64,000 nt of DNA from Terrabacter sp. Ter38 (GCF_024519435.1 NZ_JALJRZ010000008.1:62001-126000); one strand, 5' to 3'. Positions 8,416 through 19,859 are shown, counted from the first letter of the stretch. Translations and numbers: made by a program. The notes: generated from the letters alone by a model not told the origin.

Positions 8416-9444
8416 GTGACGACGACGGACACGGGGCTCGGGACCACCGCATCGCCGGGCGCGGGCGCGGGCGCGACCTCGACCACGGGGGCGGCCGACC
8501 TCGACCTCATCCACGACGTGGCGGAGCGGCTCATGGGCGCCATGACGAGCGTCATCGAGGGCAAGCCTGAGGTCGTCCGCACGACCGTGACGGTCCTCTT
8601 CGCCGGTGGTCACCTGCTCATCGAGGACGTGCCCGGCGTCGGCAAGACGATGCTCGCCAAGACACTCGCCCGATCGATCGACGCGACGGTGCGCCGCATC
8701 CAGTTCACCCCTGACCTGTTGCCGAGTGACGTCACGGGCGTCAGCATCTTCAACCAGGACGCCCGCCGCTTCGAGTTCCGGCCGGGCGCCATCTTCGCCA
8801 ACGTCGTCGTCGGCGACGAGATCAACCGCGCGTCCCCGAAGACGCAGTCGGCCCTGCTCGAGTCGATGGAGGAGCGTCAGGTCACCGTCGATGGGACGAC
8901 CTACACGCTGCAGGCCCCGTTCATCGTCATGGCGACCCAGAACCCCATCGAGATGGAGGGCACCTATCCTCTCCCCGAGGCCCAGCGTGACCGCTTCATG
9001 GCCCGTATCTCGATGGGCTATCCGGCACCCAGCGCCGAGCTCGACCTGCTCGAGACGCACGGTTCGAGCTCACCGCTCGATGCCCTGACCCCCGTGACCG
9101 ACGCGGAGACGATCAACCGCGTCGTGCACGCCGTCAGCCAGGTCCACGCGAGTCCCGCCATCCGCCAGTACATCGTCGACCTCGTGACGCGGTCCCGGTC
9201 GACGACCGCGTTGCGGCTCGGAGCGTCGCCGCGGGCCGCCTTGCACCTGCTGCGTGCGTCCCGCGCCTTTGCCGCGCTCGAGGGTCGCGACCACGTGATC
9301 CCCGACGACGTCCAGGTGCTCGCGGGGCCGGTCCTCGCCCACCGTCTCATGCCGTCGAGCGAGACCCAGCTCGCCCGCCGCACCACCGCCGAGGTGGTCA
9401 CCGACCTGCTGCGCCAGGTGCCGGTGCCGCCCGCAGCGCGCTGA
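8416..9444 (+). CDS. MoxR-family AAA+ ATPase
   Basis: A 342-aa chaperone-like AAA+ ATPase of the MoxR/RavA group. Walker A DVPGVGKTMLAK is near residues 72-82, Walker B/Arg region GDEINRAS near 132, and sensor ATQNPIEMEGTYPLPEAQRDRF-type motif near 172. MoxR proteins next to DUF58 and transglutaminase genes are thought to assist assembly or activation of membrane or secreted partners. The start is GTG at 8416 because GGAGG stands 5 nt upstream. An in-frame ATG at 8392 has no such site. It is the first gene of a three-gene operon divergent from the dcw operon. Confidence 0.93.
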   Translation: MTTTDTGLGTTASPGAGAGATSTTGAADLDLIHDVAERLMGAMTSVIEGKPEVVRTTVTVLFAGGHLLIEDVPGVGKTMLAKTLARSIDATVRRIQFTPDLLPSDVTGVSIFNQDARRFEFRPGAIFANVVVGDEINRASPKTQSALLESMEERQVTVDGTTYTLQAPFIVMATQNPIEMEGTYPLPEAQRDRFMARISMGYPAPSAELDLLETHGSSSPLDALTPVTDAETINRVVHAVSQVHASPAIRQYIVDLVTRSRSTTALRLGASPRAALHLLRASRAFAALEGRDHVIPDDVQVLAGPVLAHRLMPSSETQLARRTTAEVVTDLLRQVPVPPAAR

Positions 9445-9460
9445 GCGGGAGCAGGCGCCC

Positions 9461-10705
9461 ATGCGCTCGCTGCGCAGTGTCCTGACGACGAGGGGTAGGG
9501 CCTTCATGGGCTCGGGCGCGGTCCTCGTCCTCGCCGGTGTCATCTTCGGGTTCCGCGACCTCACCCGCTTCGGGGTGCTCCTCGTCGCGCTCCCCCTCAT
9601 CTCCGCCGTCCTCGTGCGCACCCGCAAGACGCGGATGCGCATCGAGCGGCACAGCCACCCCGAGCGCATCAGCGTCGGCCAGGACGCACACGTCACGTTG
9701 TCGTTCGAGAACGTCTCGACGAACACGACGCCGATCTTCCTCGCCGAGGAGCGGCTCGACTACGTCCTCGGCGACCGGCCGCGCTTCGTCGTCGGCCGGA
9801 TCCCGCCGGGCCGCGTCCGCGCCATCGACTACGCCGTCCGCTCGCACCTGCGCGGACGCCACCACCTCGGGCCCCTCGGGGTCCAGGTGCAGGACCCGTT
9901 CGGCCTCGCCAACCGCAACGCGGTGCTCGAGGGCACCGCCGACCTCGTCGTGCTGCCGGCCGTGCACCCGCTGTCGTCGAACCGCCAGCCGAGCGCGGGC
10001 GTCGGCTCCGAGGGCGAACAGGCTCATCTCATCGCGCTGCACGGCGAGGACGACGTCACGATCCGCGAGTACCGCGACGGCGACGACCTGCGCCGCATCC
10101 ACTGGCCCGCGACCGCACGCACCGGCGACCTCATGGTGCGCCAGGAGGACCGCCCCGCGCAGCGTCGGGCCGTCGTGCTCATCGACCCGCGGCCCTCCGC
10201 GCACGGTGGCACGGGAGTGAGCAGCTCGTTCGAGTGGGCGATCACCGCGGCTGCGTCCGTCGCCGTGCACCTGTGCGACTCGGGGTATGCCGTGCACCTC
10301 GTCTGCGCCGAGACGGTCGAGACCTCCCGCGCAGCCGAGACCATGACGCCCGAGGAGATCCTCGACGTCCTCGCCGTGGCGACACCGCGCGACGACACGG
10401 GCGAGGACGAGATCCTGCGCGCCGGCCAGGCCCTCGCCGCCGCCGGCGGCTTCCTCGTGGCCCTCGTCGGACCGTCAGGACGCGACATCACGTCCCGGCT
10501 TGCGAGCCTGCGCCAGCCGGGCACCACCGGCCTGGCGCTCGTCCTCGACGCCCGCAGCTTCGGCACGACCGATGCCGAGGAGGCCGGCCCGCACGTCGAC
10601 ACGCTGCGCCTCGCGGGGTGGCGTGCCGTCTCGGTCCAGCGCGACGAGGACGTCGCGCACGTCTGGGCCGTCCTGACGGCCGCCACCGTGGGAGGCAGCC
10701 GATGA
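9461..10705 (+). CDS. DUF58 (VWA-like) membrane protein
   Basis: A 414-aa protein with two membrane helices near the N-terminus (about residues 16-52) and a DUF58 domain whose signature EYRDGDDLRRIHWPATART lies near residue 200. DUF58 proteins usually accompany MoxR ATPases. Their biochemical role is not established, but a von Willebrand-type binding domain is suspected. It starts 16 nt after moxR with GGGAGCAGG upstream, and its stop overlaps the next start (ATGA), so the three proteins are probably made in coordinated amounts. Confidence 0.9.
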   Translation: MRSLRSVLTTRGRAFMGSGAVLVLAGVIFGFRDLTRFGVLLVALPLISAVLVRTRKTRMRIERHSHPERISVGQDAHVTLSFENVSTNTTPIFLAEERLDYVLGDRPRFVVGRIPPGRVRAIDYAVRSHLRGRHHLGPLGVQVQDPFGLANRNAVLEGTADLVVLPAVHPLSSNRQPSAGVGSEGEQAHLIALHGEDDVTIREYRDGDDLRRIHWPATARTGDLMVRQEDRPAQRRAVVLIDPRPSAHGGTGVSSSFEWAITAAASVAVHLCDSGYAVHLVCAETVETSRAAETMTPEEILDVLAVATPRDDTGEDEILRAGQALAAAGGFLVALVGPSGRDITSRLASLRQPGTTGLALVLDARSFGTTDAEEAGPHVDTLRLAGWRAVSVQRDEDVAHVWAVLTAATVGGSR

Positions 10706-13011
10706 CCCGCCGTCGCTGGAGGATCACCCTCCTGGGCGCCCTCGCCACCCTGGCCGCGGTCTACCCCATCACGAGCCTCTTCGTCGAGACCACCTGGCTG
10801 CCTCAGGCGGCCTTCGTCGTCGCCCTCGTCGCCGGCCTCGGCCTCGTCGCCCGTGGCCTCACCCGCTCGCGCGGACTCGTCGTCATGGTCCAGGTGCTCG
10901 TGACGGCCTACGTCATCCTCGCCCGCTACACCGGTGAGTCGTTCACCCTGTTCGTGCCGACACCCGCGACGCTCGAAGCGGCCAACAGTCTTGGTCTGCA
11001 GGCCCTCGAGACGATCAACCGCTACTCGGCCCCCGCGCCGATCAACGACGGCATCACGTTCTGTCTCATCATCGCCGTCGCTCTCGTCGCCATCGCGGTC
11101 GACGCCATGGCCGCCACCTGGCGGAGCCCGGCTGCCGCGGGACTGCCACTGCTGACGGCATACCTCATCACGGCGGCCAACGGCGATGCCGCGCTCGCGC
11201 TGCGCTTCTTCGTCGTGCCGGTCGTGCTCTGGCTCGTCATGCTGCACACGACCGCCCGGGCCCAGTTCGGGCGCTGGGGCACGGCCAGCGCGGCCGACGA
11301 GAGCGAGATCGACGAGGCGGCCCACGACCGCGACGCCCTGCGCTCGTTCACGGCGGGGGCGCTCAAGCTCGGCGCCGTCGGCGTGGTCGTCGCCCTCCTC
11401 GTGCCGGCCGTCATCCCGCACTTCCCACCGCGCTACCTCACCGAGGGGCTCGGCAGGTCGGGCGGCGGCGCCGGCGAGGGGTCCGTCGGGTTCAACGACA
11501 CGCTCGACCTCTCACGCAGCCTGAACAACCAGGACCAGTCGCCCGTCCTGACGTACACGACGACGGCCTTCACGCGGTCTCCACTGCGAGTGCTCGCGAC
11601 CTCGTACTACTCCCGCGGGCAGTGGAGCGTCGCCGGAGCCACCGGCGATCGACCCGACAACCCGTCTCCCCTGCCGCCGCTGGACAAGCGACGCGACTAC
11701 GTCATCACTGTCACGGACAACACCCTCGCCGCGCCCCGCATCGCGGCGCCCTACCCCGTCGTCGCCGTCGCGATGGAGGGCACGCCGTGGAGCATCGACC
11801 CCGTCACGCGCGACGTGCGCGTCGACCGCGCGGTGAGCAGCTACCGGGTGACGTATGCCGATCTCGCGCCCTCCCCGCCGGAGCTGCGCGAGTCGGGAGC
11901 CCCGGACTCGCCGGACATCACCGACGACGACCTCAGCATCCCGGACCGGTCGCGCGACCTGATCCAGCAGTGGTCCGACCAGGTGACCCGCGGTGCGGAC
12001 AACCCGCTCGACAAGGCGATCGCGATCCAGGACCACCTGCGCGACCCGAGCCGCTACACCTACTCCCTCGACCTCGGAGAGCAGCTGCGCGACAGCCAAG
12101 GGCGCCTGCTCGAGCCGATCCAGAACTTCTACCAGACCCGTCGCGGCTACTGCGTCCAGTTCGCGACGGCGATGATCATGCTCGCTCGGGCCCAGGGGAT
12201 CCCGGCCCGCATGGCGATCGGCTTCCTGCCCGGCCAGCTCTCGGGCGAGCGCTACATCGTCCGCGCCAGTGACGCCCACGCGTGGCCCGAGCTCTACTTC
12301 CAGGGCTACGGCTGGCTGCGCTTCGAGCCGACCCCGGGTGCCCGGGCCGGCTCGCCGCCACCGTATGCCGTCCTCGGTGCGGGCTCGGGCCCGACGGGCG
12401 GCGGGCGCGCGGTGAGCGAGACGAACACCGCGAGCGGCACGGCCTCGGCCACGAGCTCGACCACGGCGGCGACGGCGGCCCCCGTGCAGACGGAGCAGAC
12501 GTTCCTCGACTCCGTCGGGCACGTGTTCAGCGTGCGCAACGTCGTGCTGGCCCTCGCGCTGGTGCTCGGCCTGCTCGCGGCGTTCGCGATGCCGATCACC
12601 GCGTGGCTGCTCCGGCTGCGTCGCCGACGCGCCGCCGTGACCCAGCAGGATCTCATCGAGGCCGAGTGGGACGACCTCACCTCGCACTTCGGCGACCTCG
12701 GGCTCAGTGCGCCCGAGGGCGTCACCCTGCGCCAGCTGCGCGAGCGCTACGTCGTCGACGGCCACCTCGACGAGGAGAACACCACCGCCATGCGACGGGT
12801 CACGGCGACTCTCGAGAAGTCCCGTTACGACCGGCCCGAGCGCACGACGCCGCAGGAGGCCTTCCGGCTGCACCACGACATCCGGTCGATCCGGCGTCAG
12901 GTCGGCCGCACCCGGGCGTGGCAGGCCCGGGCACGGTCCTTCTTCTGGCCCGAGGCGGGCGTCTCGTTCTGGCGATCCCTCCCGGACCGCCTGCTCCCCC
13001 GGCGCCGCTGA
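10702..13011 (+). CDS. TgpA-like transglutaminase-domain membrane protein
   Basis: A 769-aa protein. About seven membrane helices in the first 250 residues (DUF3488-type) precede an extracytoplasmic transglutaminase/papain-fold domain. That domain has a candidate Cys in GYCVQFATAMIML (near residue 484) and a His in SDAHAWPELYF (near 524). One more helix (about 613-635) leads to a cytoplasmic DUF4129-like tail. The fold suggests amidase, peptidase or crosslinking activity on envelope material. The substrate is unknown. The start is the ATG at 10702 that overlaps the DUF58 stop; the longer open frame upstream is a shadow of DUF58. Confidence 0.9.
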   Translation: MTRRRWRITLLGALATLAAVYPITSLFVETTWLPQAAFVVALVAGLGLVARGLTRSRGLVVMVQVLVTAYVILARYTGESFTLFVPTPATLEAANSLGLQALETINRYSAPAPINDGITFCLIIAVALVAIAVDAMAATWRSPAAAGLPLLTAYLITAANGDAALALRFFVVPVVLWLVMLHTTARAQFGRWGTASAADESEIDEAAHDRDALRSFTAGALKLGAVGVVVALLVPAVIPHFPPRYLTEGLGRSGGGAGEGSVGFNDTLDLSRSLNNQDQSPVLTYTTTAFTRSPLRVLATSYYSRGQWSVAGATGDRPDNPSPLPPLDKRRDYVITVTDNTLAAPRIAAPYPVVAVAMEGTPWSIDPVTRDVRVDRAVSSYRVTYADLAPSPPELRESGAPDSPDITDDDLSIPDRSRDLIQQWSDQVTRGADNPLDKAIAIQDHLRDPSRYTYSLDLGEQLRDSQGRLLEPIQNFYQTRRGYCVQFATAMIMLARAQGIPARMAIGFLPGQLSGERYIVRASDAHAWPELYFQGYGWLRFEPTPGARAGSPPPYAVLGAGSGPTGGGRAVSETNTASGTASATSSTTAATAAPVQTEQTFLDSVGHVFSVRNVVLALALVLGLLAAFAMPITAWLLRLRRRRAAVTQQDLIEAEWDDLTSHFGDLGLSAPEGVTLRQLRERYVVDGHLDEENTTAMRRVTATLEKSRYDRPERTTPQEAFRLHHDIRSIRRQVGRTRAWQARARSFFWPEAGVSFWRSLPDRLLPRRR

Positions 13012-13220
13012 GCCCGGCACACGGCATACGCAGGAACGGGGACACCGCAACGCGAAGGGAGCCCACGGCGACGGTCCTGCGGCGCTACGACGTCCCCGCA
13101 CAGCTCGGGACACGTTTGTGGGCTTGCCCGGATTCACCGTGCCCGAAGTGGCCGTGCGGTCTCAGCGGTCAGGACGGCGAGCCGGCTGCCCTCGGCATCA
13201 GGACCGCACGCGCACCCACG

Positions 13221-14636
13221 TCACGAGGCCGGCCGGATGTTCTGGTTGACGTGGAAGAGGTTCGCGGGGTCGTAGGTCGCCTTGACCCTGGTCAGCCGAT
13301 CGTAGTTGCCGCGGTATGAGGCCTGGATCCGGTCGTCGCCCTCGTCGTCCATCATGAAGTTGACGTAGGCTCCGCCGGCGGAGGTCGGGTGCAGTGCCTG
13401 CCAGTAACGTCGCGCCCACTCGGTCATGACCGGAATGTTGGCGGGATCCGGATCGATCCCGACGATGACGCCGGCCCAGCCGCCGTCGCGGTAGGCGAAT
13501 GCCGTGTCCGACTGACCGACACGCATCGCCGCCCCGTCGATGGGGTAGAGGTGCATCGTCGAGGCGGCCGTCGGCAGCTGGCTGCCGAACGTGACGTGCG
13601 TCTCGATGGCGGCGTCAGTGATCTCCGTGAAGAAGTCTGCCTTCCAATACCAGTGCAGCCCGGCGGGGAACAGCGCATCAAACGCCTGCTGGAGCACGCT
13701 GAACGGCATGGGCCCGAGCCCGACGAGCAACGGCGAACCGAAGGCCTTGACCGGTGCGAGCACGTCGTCGGCCTGGGCATGCGGCCCGGTGTAGCACCAC
13801 ACGATCGCGCACGCCTTTTTGCCCCAGAGGTCCTCGGGGAACGGCGGCCCACCGGGGACGGTGATCAGGCCGAACCACCCGGACAGCTCCTCGGGAAGGG
13901 ACGGCAGCAGCGCGCGATACCACTCGAGCACCTTCGTCGTGTCGGCGATGTCATAGATCACCGGCCCGCCGATCACGGTGCCGTGCTCGCCGATGTCGTG
14001 GCACGCGAACGTGAACGACGTGACGACCCCGAAGTTGCCGCCGCCGCCGCGCAACCCCCAGAAGAGGTCGGGGTGCGAGTCGGCGCTGGCCGTGACGAAC
14101 CTGCCGTCGGCGAGCACCACATCGGCGCTCAACAGGTTGTCCACGGTGAGCCCGAAGCGTCGAGTCAGGTACCCGATACCGCCTCCGAGGGTCAGTCCGC
14201 CGACCCCCGTCGAGGACAGGAACCCGGATGGGGTGGCCATCCCGAACGCGACCGTGGCGTGGTCGATGTCGCCCCACGTGCAGCCCCCGTCGGCCCGCAC
14301 CGTGTGCGCTCCGGGGTCGACCGTCGTGCTCCGCAGGCCGGAGAGGTCGATGACGAGCCCGTCGTCGACCACTCCCAGCCCGCCGGCGTTGTGGCCCCCG
14401 CTGCGGACGGCCAGGTCGACGCCGTGCTCGCGGGCGAAGTTGACGCACGCGATGACGTCGGCGACGTCGGCGACCCGGGCCATTGCGGCGGGGTGGCGGT
14501 CGATCATCCCGTTGTACACGGCACGCGCCGAGTCGTATCCCGGGTCTCCGGGTCTCGTCAGCGGCCCCCGCAGCGCTCCCGCGAGGTCCTCGTACGGGGC
14601 CGCCGTCGTGGCGGACCTGGTGATGGTGTCGGACAT
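13221..14636 (-). CDS. FAD-linked oxidase of the berberine-bridge (PCMH/BBE) type
   Basis: A 471-aa oxidoreductase with an N-terminal PCMH FAD-binding domain and a C-terminal BBE element (YRGNYDRLTRVKATYDPANLF). His82 in RSGGHNAGG is the usual site of covalent 8-alpha FAD attachment. The cysteine that makes a second covalent bond in bicovalent enzymes is replaced by leucine (residue 140, SGFLSSTGVGG), so FAD should be held by His only. Such enzymes oxidise alcohols, sugars or alkaloid-like metabolites; the substrate cannot be read from sequence. AGGAGG stands 5 nt before the ATG at 14636. It lies downstream of a SARP regulator and behind a SARP-like operator. Confidence 0.88.
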   Translation of the reverse strand: MSDTITRSATTAAPYEDLAGALRGPLTRPGDPGYDSARAVYNGMIDRHPAAMARVADVADVIACVNFAREHGVDLAVRSGGHNAGGLGVVDDGLVIDLSGLRSTTVDPGAHTVRADGGCTWGDIDHATVAFGMATPSGFLSSTGVGGLTLGGGIGYLTRRFGLTVDNLLSADVVLADGRFVTASADSHPDLFWGLRGGGGNFGVVTSFTFACHDIGEHGTVIGGPVIYDIADTTKVLEWYRALLPSLPEELSGWFGLITVPGGPPFPEDLWGKKACAIVWCYTGPHAQADDVLAPVKAFGSPLLVGLGPMPFSVLQQAFDALFPAGLHWYWKADFFTEITDAAIETHVTFGSQLPTAASTMHLYPIDGAAMRVGQSDTAFAYRDGGWAGVIVGIDPDPANIPVMTEWARRYWQALHPTSAGGAYVNFMMDDEGDDRIQASYRGNYDRLTRVKATYDPANLFHVNQNIRPAS

Positions 14637-14669
14637 CGTCCCTCCTCAGGTGAAACGTCGAATGGAAGG

Positions 14670-14702
14670 ACGCTAGGCAGTCGAGCGTTCGCGAACCGTT
14701 CG
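14670..14702 (-). promoter_or_regulatory. SARP-type direct repeats and -10 box of the FAD oxidase promoter
   Basis: On the minus strand, heptamers CGAACGG (14702-14696) and CGAACGC (14691-14685) are direct repeats with an 11-bp period (7-bp units, 4-bp gap). A TAGCGT -10 box (14675-14670) follows after 9 nt. SARP activators classically bind heptamer repeats of this period about 8 bp before the -10. The same bases contain the 10-bp palindrome GTTCGCGAAC (14687-14696). The transcript would start about 27 nt before the oxidase ATG. Confidence 0.6.
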
Positions 14703-14706
14703 GCGC

Positions 14707-17700
14707 TCAGCGCTCGGCGAGGTCGTGCTCAGAGCGCTGTGCCAGTGCCTCCGCGCCCTGACGCCGCGCGAGCTCGAGGGCCGCCAGCAGCTTGTCGGTG
14801 CCTCGCTCGCTCGGGTCGAGGGCCGCGCTCATCCGGAGCACCTCGGGCAGCCACCACATGTCCTCCCGCGCATAGGCGTACGCCTCTGCCGCGCCGAGCA
14901 CAGCCGCTGCCGCCCCGCGCGAGCCGGTGCGAGCGAGCACATCGGCCTCGAGAGAGAGCCAGAACGGTGTGCGCGCCCGGGACCCTCGCGCGGCGAGCCG
15001 GGCGATCGCGCCGTGGATGCGGCGTGCCCCGGCAGCGTCCTGCTGCGCCCACCCGCGGAGCATCTCGGCCCACTCGCCGTAGTAGGCGAACCGATGCCGC
15101 TCGACCAGGTCAGCCAGCTCGGAGGCGGCGTCGAGCAGGGCGGGGACGTCGCCGAGCAGGTGCTGGGTCAGACCGTCGTAGGCCAGCGCGACCGCGAGCG
15201 AGTACGGGTGGTCACGGGTCCGGGCGCGCTCCACCGCTGCGGCGGCTTCCGAGCGGGCGTCGTCGGCACGACCCATGAGCCACAGCGCGTGGGCGAGCCA
15301 GGCCTGAGCGTGCACCTCGGGTCGGGTGCCGACCATGAGCGACAGGGGTGCGTCCTGCGTCAGGGCGACGGCCGCACGGAGGTGCGTGGCTCCGACGCGC
15401 GGCCGCCCTGCCGAGAGCTCGACGCTGCCCATGGCGAAGTGGGCCTGGCCGGCCAGCGGGGTACCGGGTCGGGCCAGTGCCAGCGCCCTGACCGCGGGCT
15501 CCCTGCTTCGCGCCTGCTCTCCCTGGACGTACTTGACGGCCCAGAGCCCTACGAGGCTCTGGACGAGGGTTTCCTCCTCGCCCAGCCGTTTCGCGAGGGA
15601 GATGGTGCGCTCGAGCATGCTCTCGAGGCGTTTCGAGGAGTACCCGAAGGCGGCGTTGAGCGGTGGCGCCAGTGTCACGAGCAGGTCGAGCACCTCGCGG
15701 TCGCGGCTGCGTGTGTCTGGGCCGGCCTCGACGATCGCGAGCGCGCGCTCGTAGTGCCGGACCGCGTCGGTGTTCGCGAACACCGACGCCTCGGTCGCCG
15801 CCGCCCGCAGGTAGTGCTCGATGGCCCGATCGGGCTGACCGCCACGCTCGTACTGTTCCGCCAGCTGGGCGGCGATCACGTCGAGCGTGTTTCCTGTCGA
15901 CTGCTCGAGGCCTTGGGCGATCCGCCGGTGGGTGAGCCAGCGTCTAGGTGGTGTCACCCGTGCGTAGGCCGCATCGCGGAGCAGGTCGTGCGTGAAGTCG
16001 TAGCCCGCCCGCTGCTCGCGGACGATCCGGTGCTGCCAGAGCTCGTCGACCGCGCTCACGACGGTGTCCGCGTCGAGGTCGCTTGCCCGGGTGAGAAGGT
16101 CCAGGGTGAAGTCGCGCCCGACGGCGGCCGCGAGACCAGCGACCTCGCGTGCCGTGGGAGACAGCTGGGCGAGTCGGTCGTCCAGGACCTTGCCGACCCT
16201 GGCCGCCTCAATGGACGGATATGCGCCGGCGGCGAGTGTCGCCTGGATGACGAAGAAGGGCAAGCCGGCCGTCGTGTCGTTGAGGAGGGAGCGTTCACCG
16301 GCCGCAAGGTGGCGCCCGAGCAGCGCCTCGGCGAGAGCGATGGTCTCTTGTGGTGGCAGGGGCAGGAGTGCCACCTCGAGCAGGGCCTTCCACGACCTGA
16401 TCCCACGGACCAGTTCGAGCACCACCGCGTTCTCGCTCAGCTCCTCGGCCCGGGCCGTGCACACGACGAGGACGGGTTCGGTGCGCGCGAGCTGGAGGAA
16501 GAAGGCCAGCCACGTCGCCGTCTCGTCGTCGCACCACTGCATGTCGTCGAGCACGAGCAGCGTGGGCCGGCCGGTATTGAGGACGGCTCGAGAGAGACCC
16601 TCGTAGAACCGGTGTCGGCGCCAGGACTCGACGACGGCGTCCCCGGGACTGATCTGCCGGGCAGGGAGGCCACCGCGAGCACGCCCCGGCAGCAGACGCG
16701 CCACCTCCGACTGCCACACCGGGTCCAGGCCGCCGAGCGCGCCCTGTCGGTCGAGCTCTCGGAGCCAGTCCGCGACCGGCGCCAAGGCCACCCGGGCGGA
16801 CTGGCCGAAACAGCGCGTCGACACGACGACGCACCCCTGCGCACGGACCGTGCTCGCGAGCTCACGGACGAGGCGCGACTTGCCCACACCTGACTCTCCG
16901 AGGACCAGGGCCAGCCCGCTCTCGCCCGCTGCCGCCTCGTGCCATCGGGACGTGATGGCCTCCATCTCCGTTCCGCGGCCGGTGAAGGGCGCCCCCCGAG
17001 CGCGGTCTCGGCGCACGGCGTTGAGGCCGTCGCGCTCGCGACCTGGCACCAGGTCCTCGATGAGCGACGTCGTCGCGTCGTCCGGTGCCACCCCGAGCTC
17101 GTGGTCGAGCGTCTCGACGCAGCGGTGGTACGTCGTCAGTGCTGAGGCGCGATCCCCCGCCTCGAGCTCGAGCGCGATGAGAGCCTGGTAGCCGACCTCC
17201 TCCAGCGGGGCCAGATGGACGCGCCGACGGGCGACCGTGCGAGCGGCCTCCAGCTCCCCCGCCTCCCGAAGGCCTTGCGCTGCAACGTCGCAGAGCTCGA
17301 CACAGTCACGGTGCAGGTCACCCCTCGGGCCGACGACACACTCGTCGAAGATCCCGGGAAGGAGCTCCCCGACGTAGGCTGCGAGAGCCCCGAGGGCGTG
17401 CTGGACGGCCTGTGCGACCTCGCCGGCCGCGAGTGCCGCGCGGGCCGCGTCCCTCTCGTGGTAGAAGATCCGCAGGTCCACCAGACACACGGGGTTGTCC
17501 TCCCAGGTCAACGTCCGGTTGCCGACCACGAGGGCCGGACAGTCCAGCTGCAGCCGCAGGTCGTGGAGCTCACGACGGAGGTTGGTTCGCGCTTGGCTGT
17601 CCGTGGATGTCGGCCAGAGTGCTGCCGCGAGCCGCTCCCGGGGCTGGGGGACACCGGCCTGGATCACGAGCAGGGCGAGGAGCTCGAGGCACCGCACGGA

Positions 17701-17769
17701 GACCGGTCGGGCACTCCGGTCGGAGGTGTTCAGAAGGCGACGGTCACCGAGGAGATGGAGTTCCCACAT
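14707..17769 (-). CDS. SARP-family transcriptional activator with AAA ATPase and TPR-like domains
   Basis: A 1020-aa regulator. A winged-helix DNA-binding domain occupies about residues 1-95 (CLELLALLVIQAGVPQPRERL, RTNLRRELHDLR), followed by a bacterial transcriptional-activation (BTAD) helical domain (about 100-240). A STAND/AAA_16 ATPase follows, with Walker A LGESGVGKSRLV near 285-296 and Walker B LLVLDDMQW near 402-411. The C-terminal half is helical and repeat-like. This is the large SARP layout of AfsR-type regulators. The start is ATG at 17769 with GGAAGGAG upstream; the frame is open further but without a site. It probably activates the adjacent FAD oxidase, whose promoter has SARP-type repeats. 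Confidence 0.9.
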   Translation of the reverse strand: MWELHLLGDRRLLNTSDRSARPVSVRCLELLALLVIQAGVPQPRERLAAALWPTSTDSQARTNLRRELHDLRLQLDCPALVVGNRTLTWEDNPVCLVDLRIFYHERDAARAALAAGEVAQAVQHALGALAAYVGELLPGIFDECVVGPRGDLHRDCVELCDVAAQGLREAGELEAARTVARRRVHLAPLEEVGYQALIALELEAGDRASALTTYHRCVETLDHELGVAPDDATTSLIEDLVPGRERDGLNAVRRDRARGAPFTGRGTEMEAITSRWHEAAAGESGLALVLGESGVGKSRLVRELASTVRAQGCVVVSTRCFGQSARVALAPVADWLRELDRQGALGGLDPVWQSEVARLLPGRARGGLPARQISPGDAVVESWRRHRFYEGLSRAVLNTGRPTLLVLDDMQWCDDETATWLAFFLQLARTEPVLVVCTARAEELSENAVVLELVRGIRSWKALLEVALLPLPPQETIALAEALLGRHLAAGERSLLNDTTAGLPFFVIQATLAAGAYPSIEAARVGKVLDDRLAQLSPTAREVAGLAAAVGRDFTLDLLTRASDLDADTVVSAVDELWQHRIVREQRAGYDFTHDLLRDAAYARVTPPRRWLTHRRIAQGLEQSTGNTLDVIAAQLAEQYERGGQPDRAIEHYLRAAATEASVFANTDAVRHYERALAIVEAGPDTRSRDREVLDLLVTLAPPLNAAFGYSSKRLESMLERTISLAKRLGEEETLVQSLVGLWAVKYVQGEQARSREPAVRALALARPGTPLAGQAHFAMGSVELSAGRPRVGATHLRAAVALTQDAPLSLMVGTRPEVHAQAWLAHALWLMGRADDARSEAAAAVERARTRDHPYSLAVALAYDGLTQHLLGDVPALLDAASELADLVERHRFAYYGEWAEMLRGWAQQDAAGARRIHGAIARLAARGSRARTPFWLSLEADVLARTGSRGAAAAVLGAAEAYAYAREDMWWLPEVLRMSAALDPSERGTDKLLAALELARRQGAEALAQRSEHDLAER

Positions 17770-17935
17770 CCGCGCTCCTTCCGACGTCGGGCACCGCTCT
17801 GATCCAGTCTGGCCCCGTCGGGCGGGAGCGCCATGGTGAGCGACGAATGTGCCCTTCGTCCGGTGGTGTCCGCGCGTCCCTGCCTGGCGGCACGGCCACG
17901 TGCGCACAGCGCCCGGAAACCACCCCGGGAACGAC

Positions 17936-17972
17936 GAAGTGGGGTCCCTCCGGCCAGAGAGGACCCCACTTC
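17936..17972 (-). terminator. Hairpin terminator after rpoD
   Basis: GAAGTGGGGTCC ... GGACCCCACTTC: a perfect 12-bp stem with a 13-nt loop, 31 nt beyond the rpoD stop. No clear U-run follows, as is usual for actinobacterial terminators. Confidence 0.75.
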
Positions 17973-18003
17973 ACCCTGCCCACGTGACAGGAACGCCTAT
18001 CTG

Positions 18004-19686
<1,683 letters not shown>

Positions 19687-19853
19687 GGATGCAGTCGCCT
19701 TTCGTCGCAGGTCTCGTCAGATGGTCGACCCGAATCCGGGCATGCACCATCACAACGAACGAGAGTGGGGGTTGGTGCCGGAAGAGCTTGGCCTGTCGGA
19801 GTCGATCCCTGTTTCGAGCTCTCGGTGCGCCTCGTGCGATCCGGTACTCGGAC

Positions 19854-19859
19854 ATTATA
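19854..19859 (-). promoter_or_regulatory. Candidate rpoD promoter -10 box
   Basis: TATAAT on the minus strand within TTTTATAATG, a perfect -10 hexamer in an otherwise GC-rich region, about 168 bp before the rpoD start. No good -35 is visible at 16-18 bp. The transcript would have a leader of about 160 nt. Confidence 0.5.

Noticed and set aside
13012-13220. A small gene or terminator between the TgpA-like and FAD oxidase genes
   Set aside because: No frame with a start signal and no convincing hairpin; it contains only one GTATGCCG octamer (13022).
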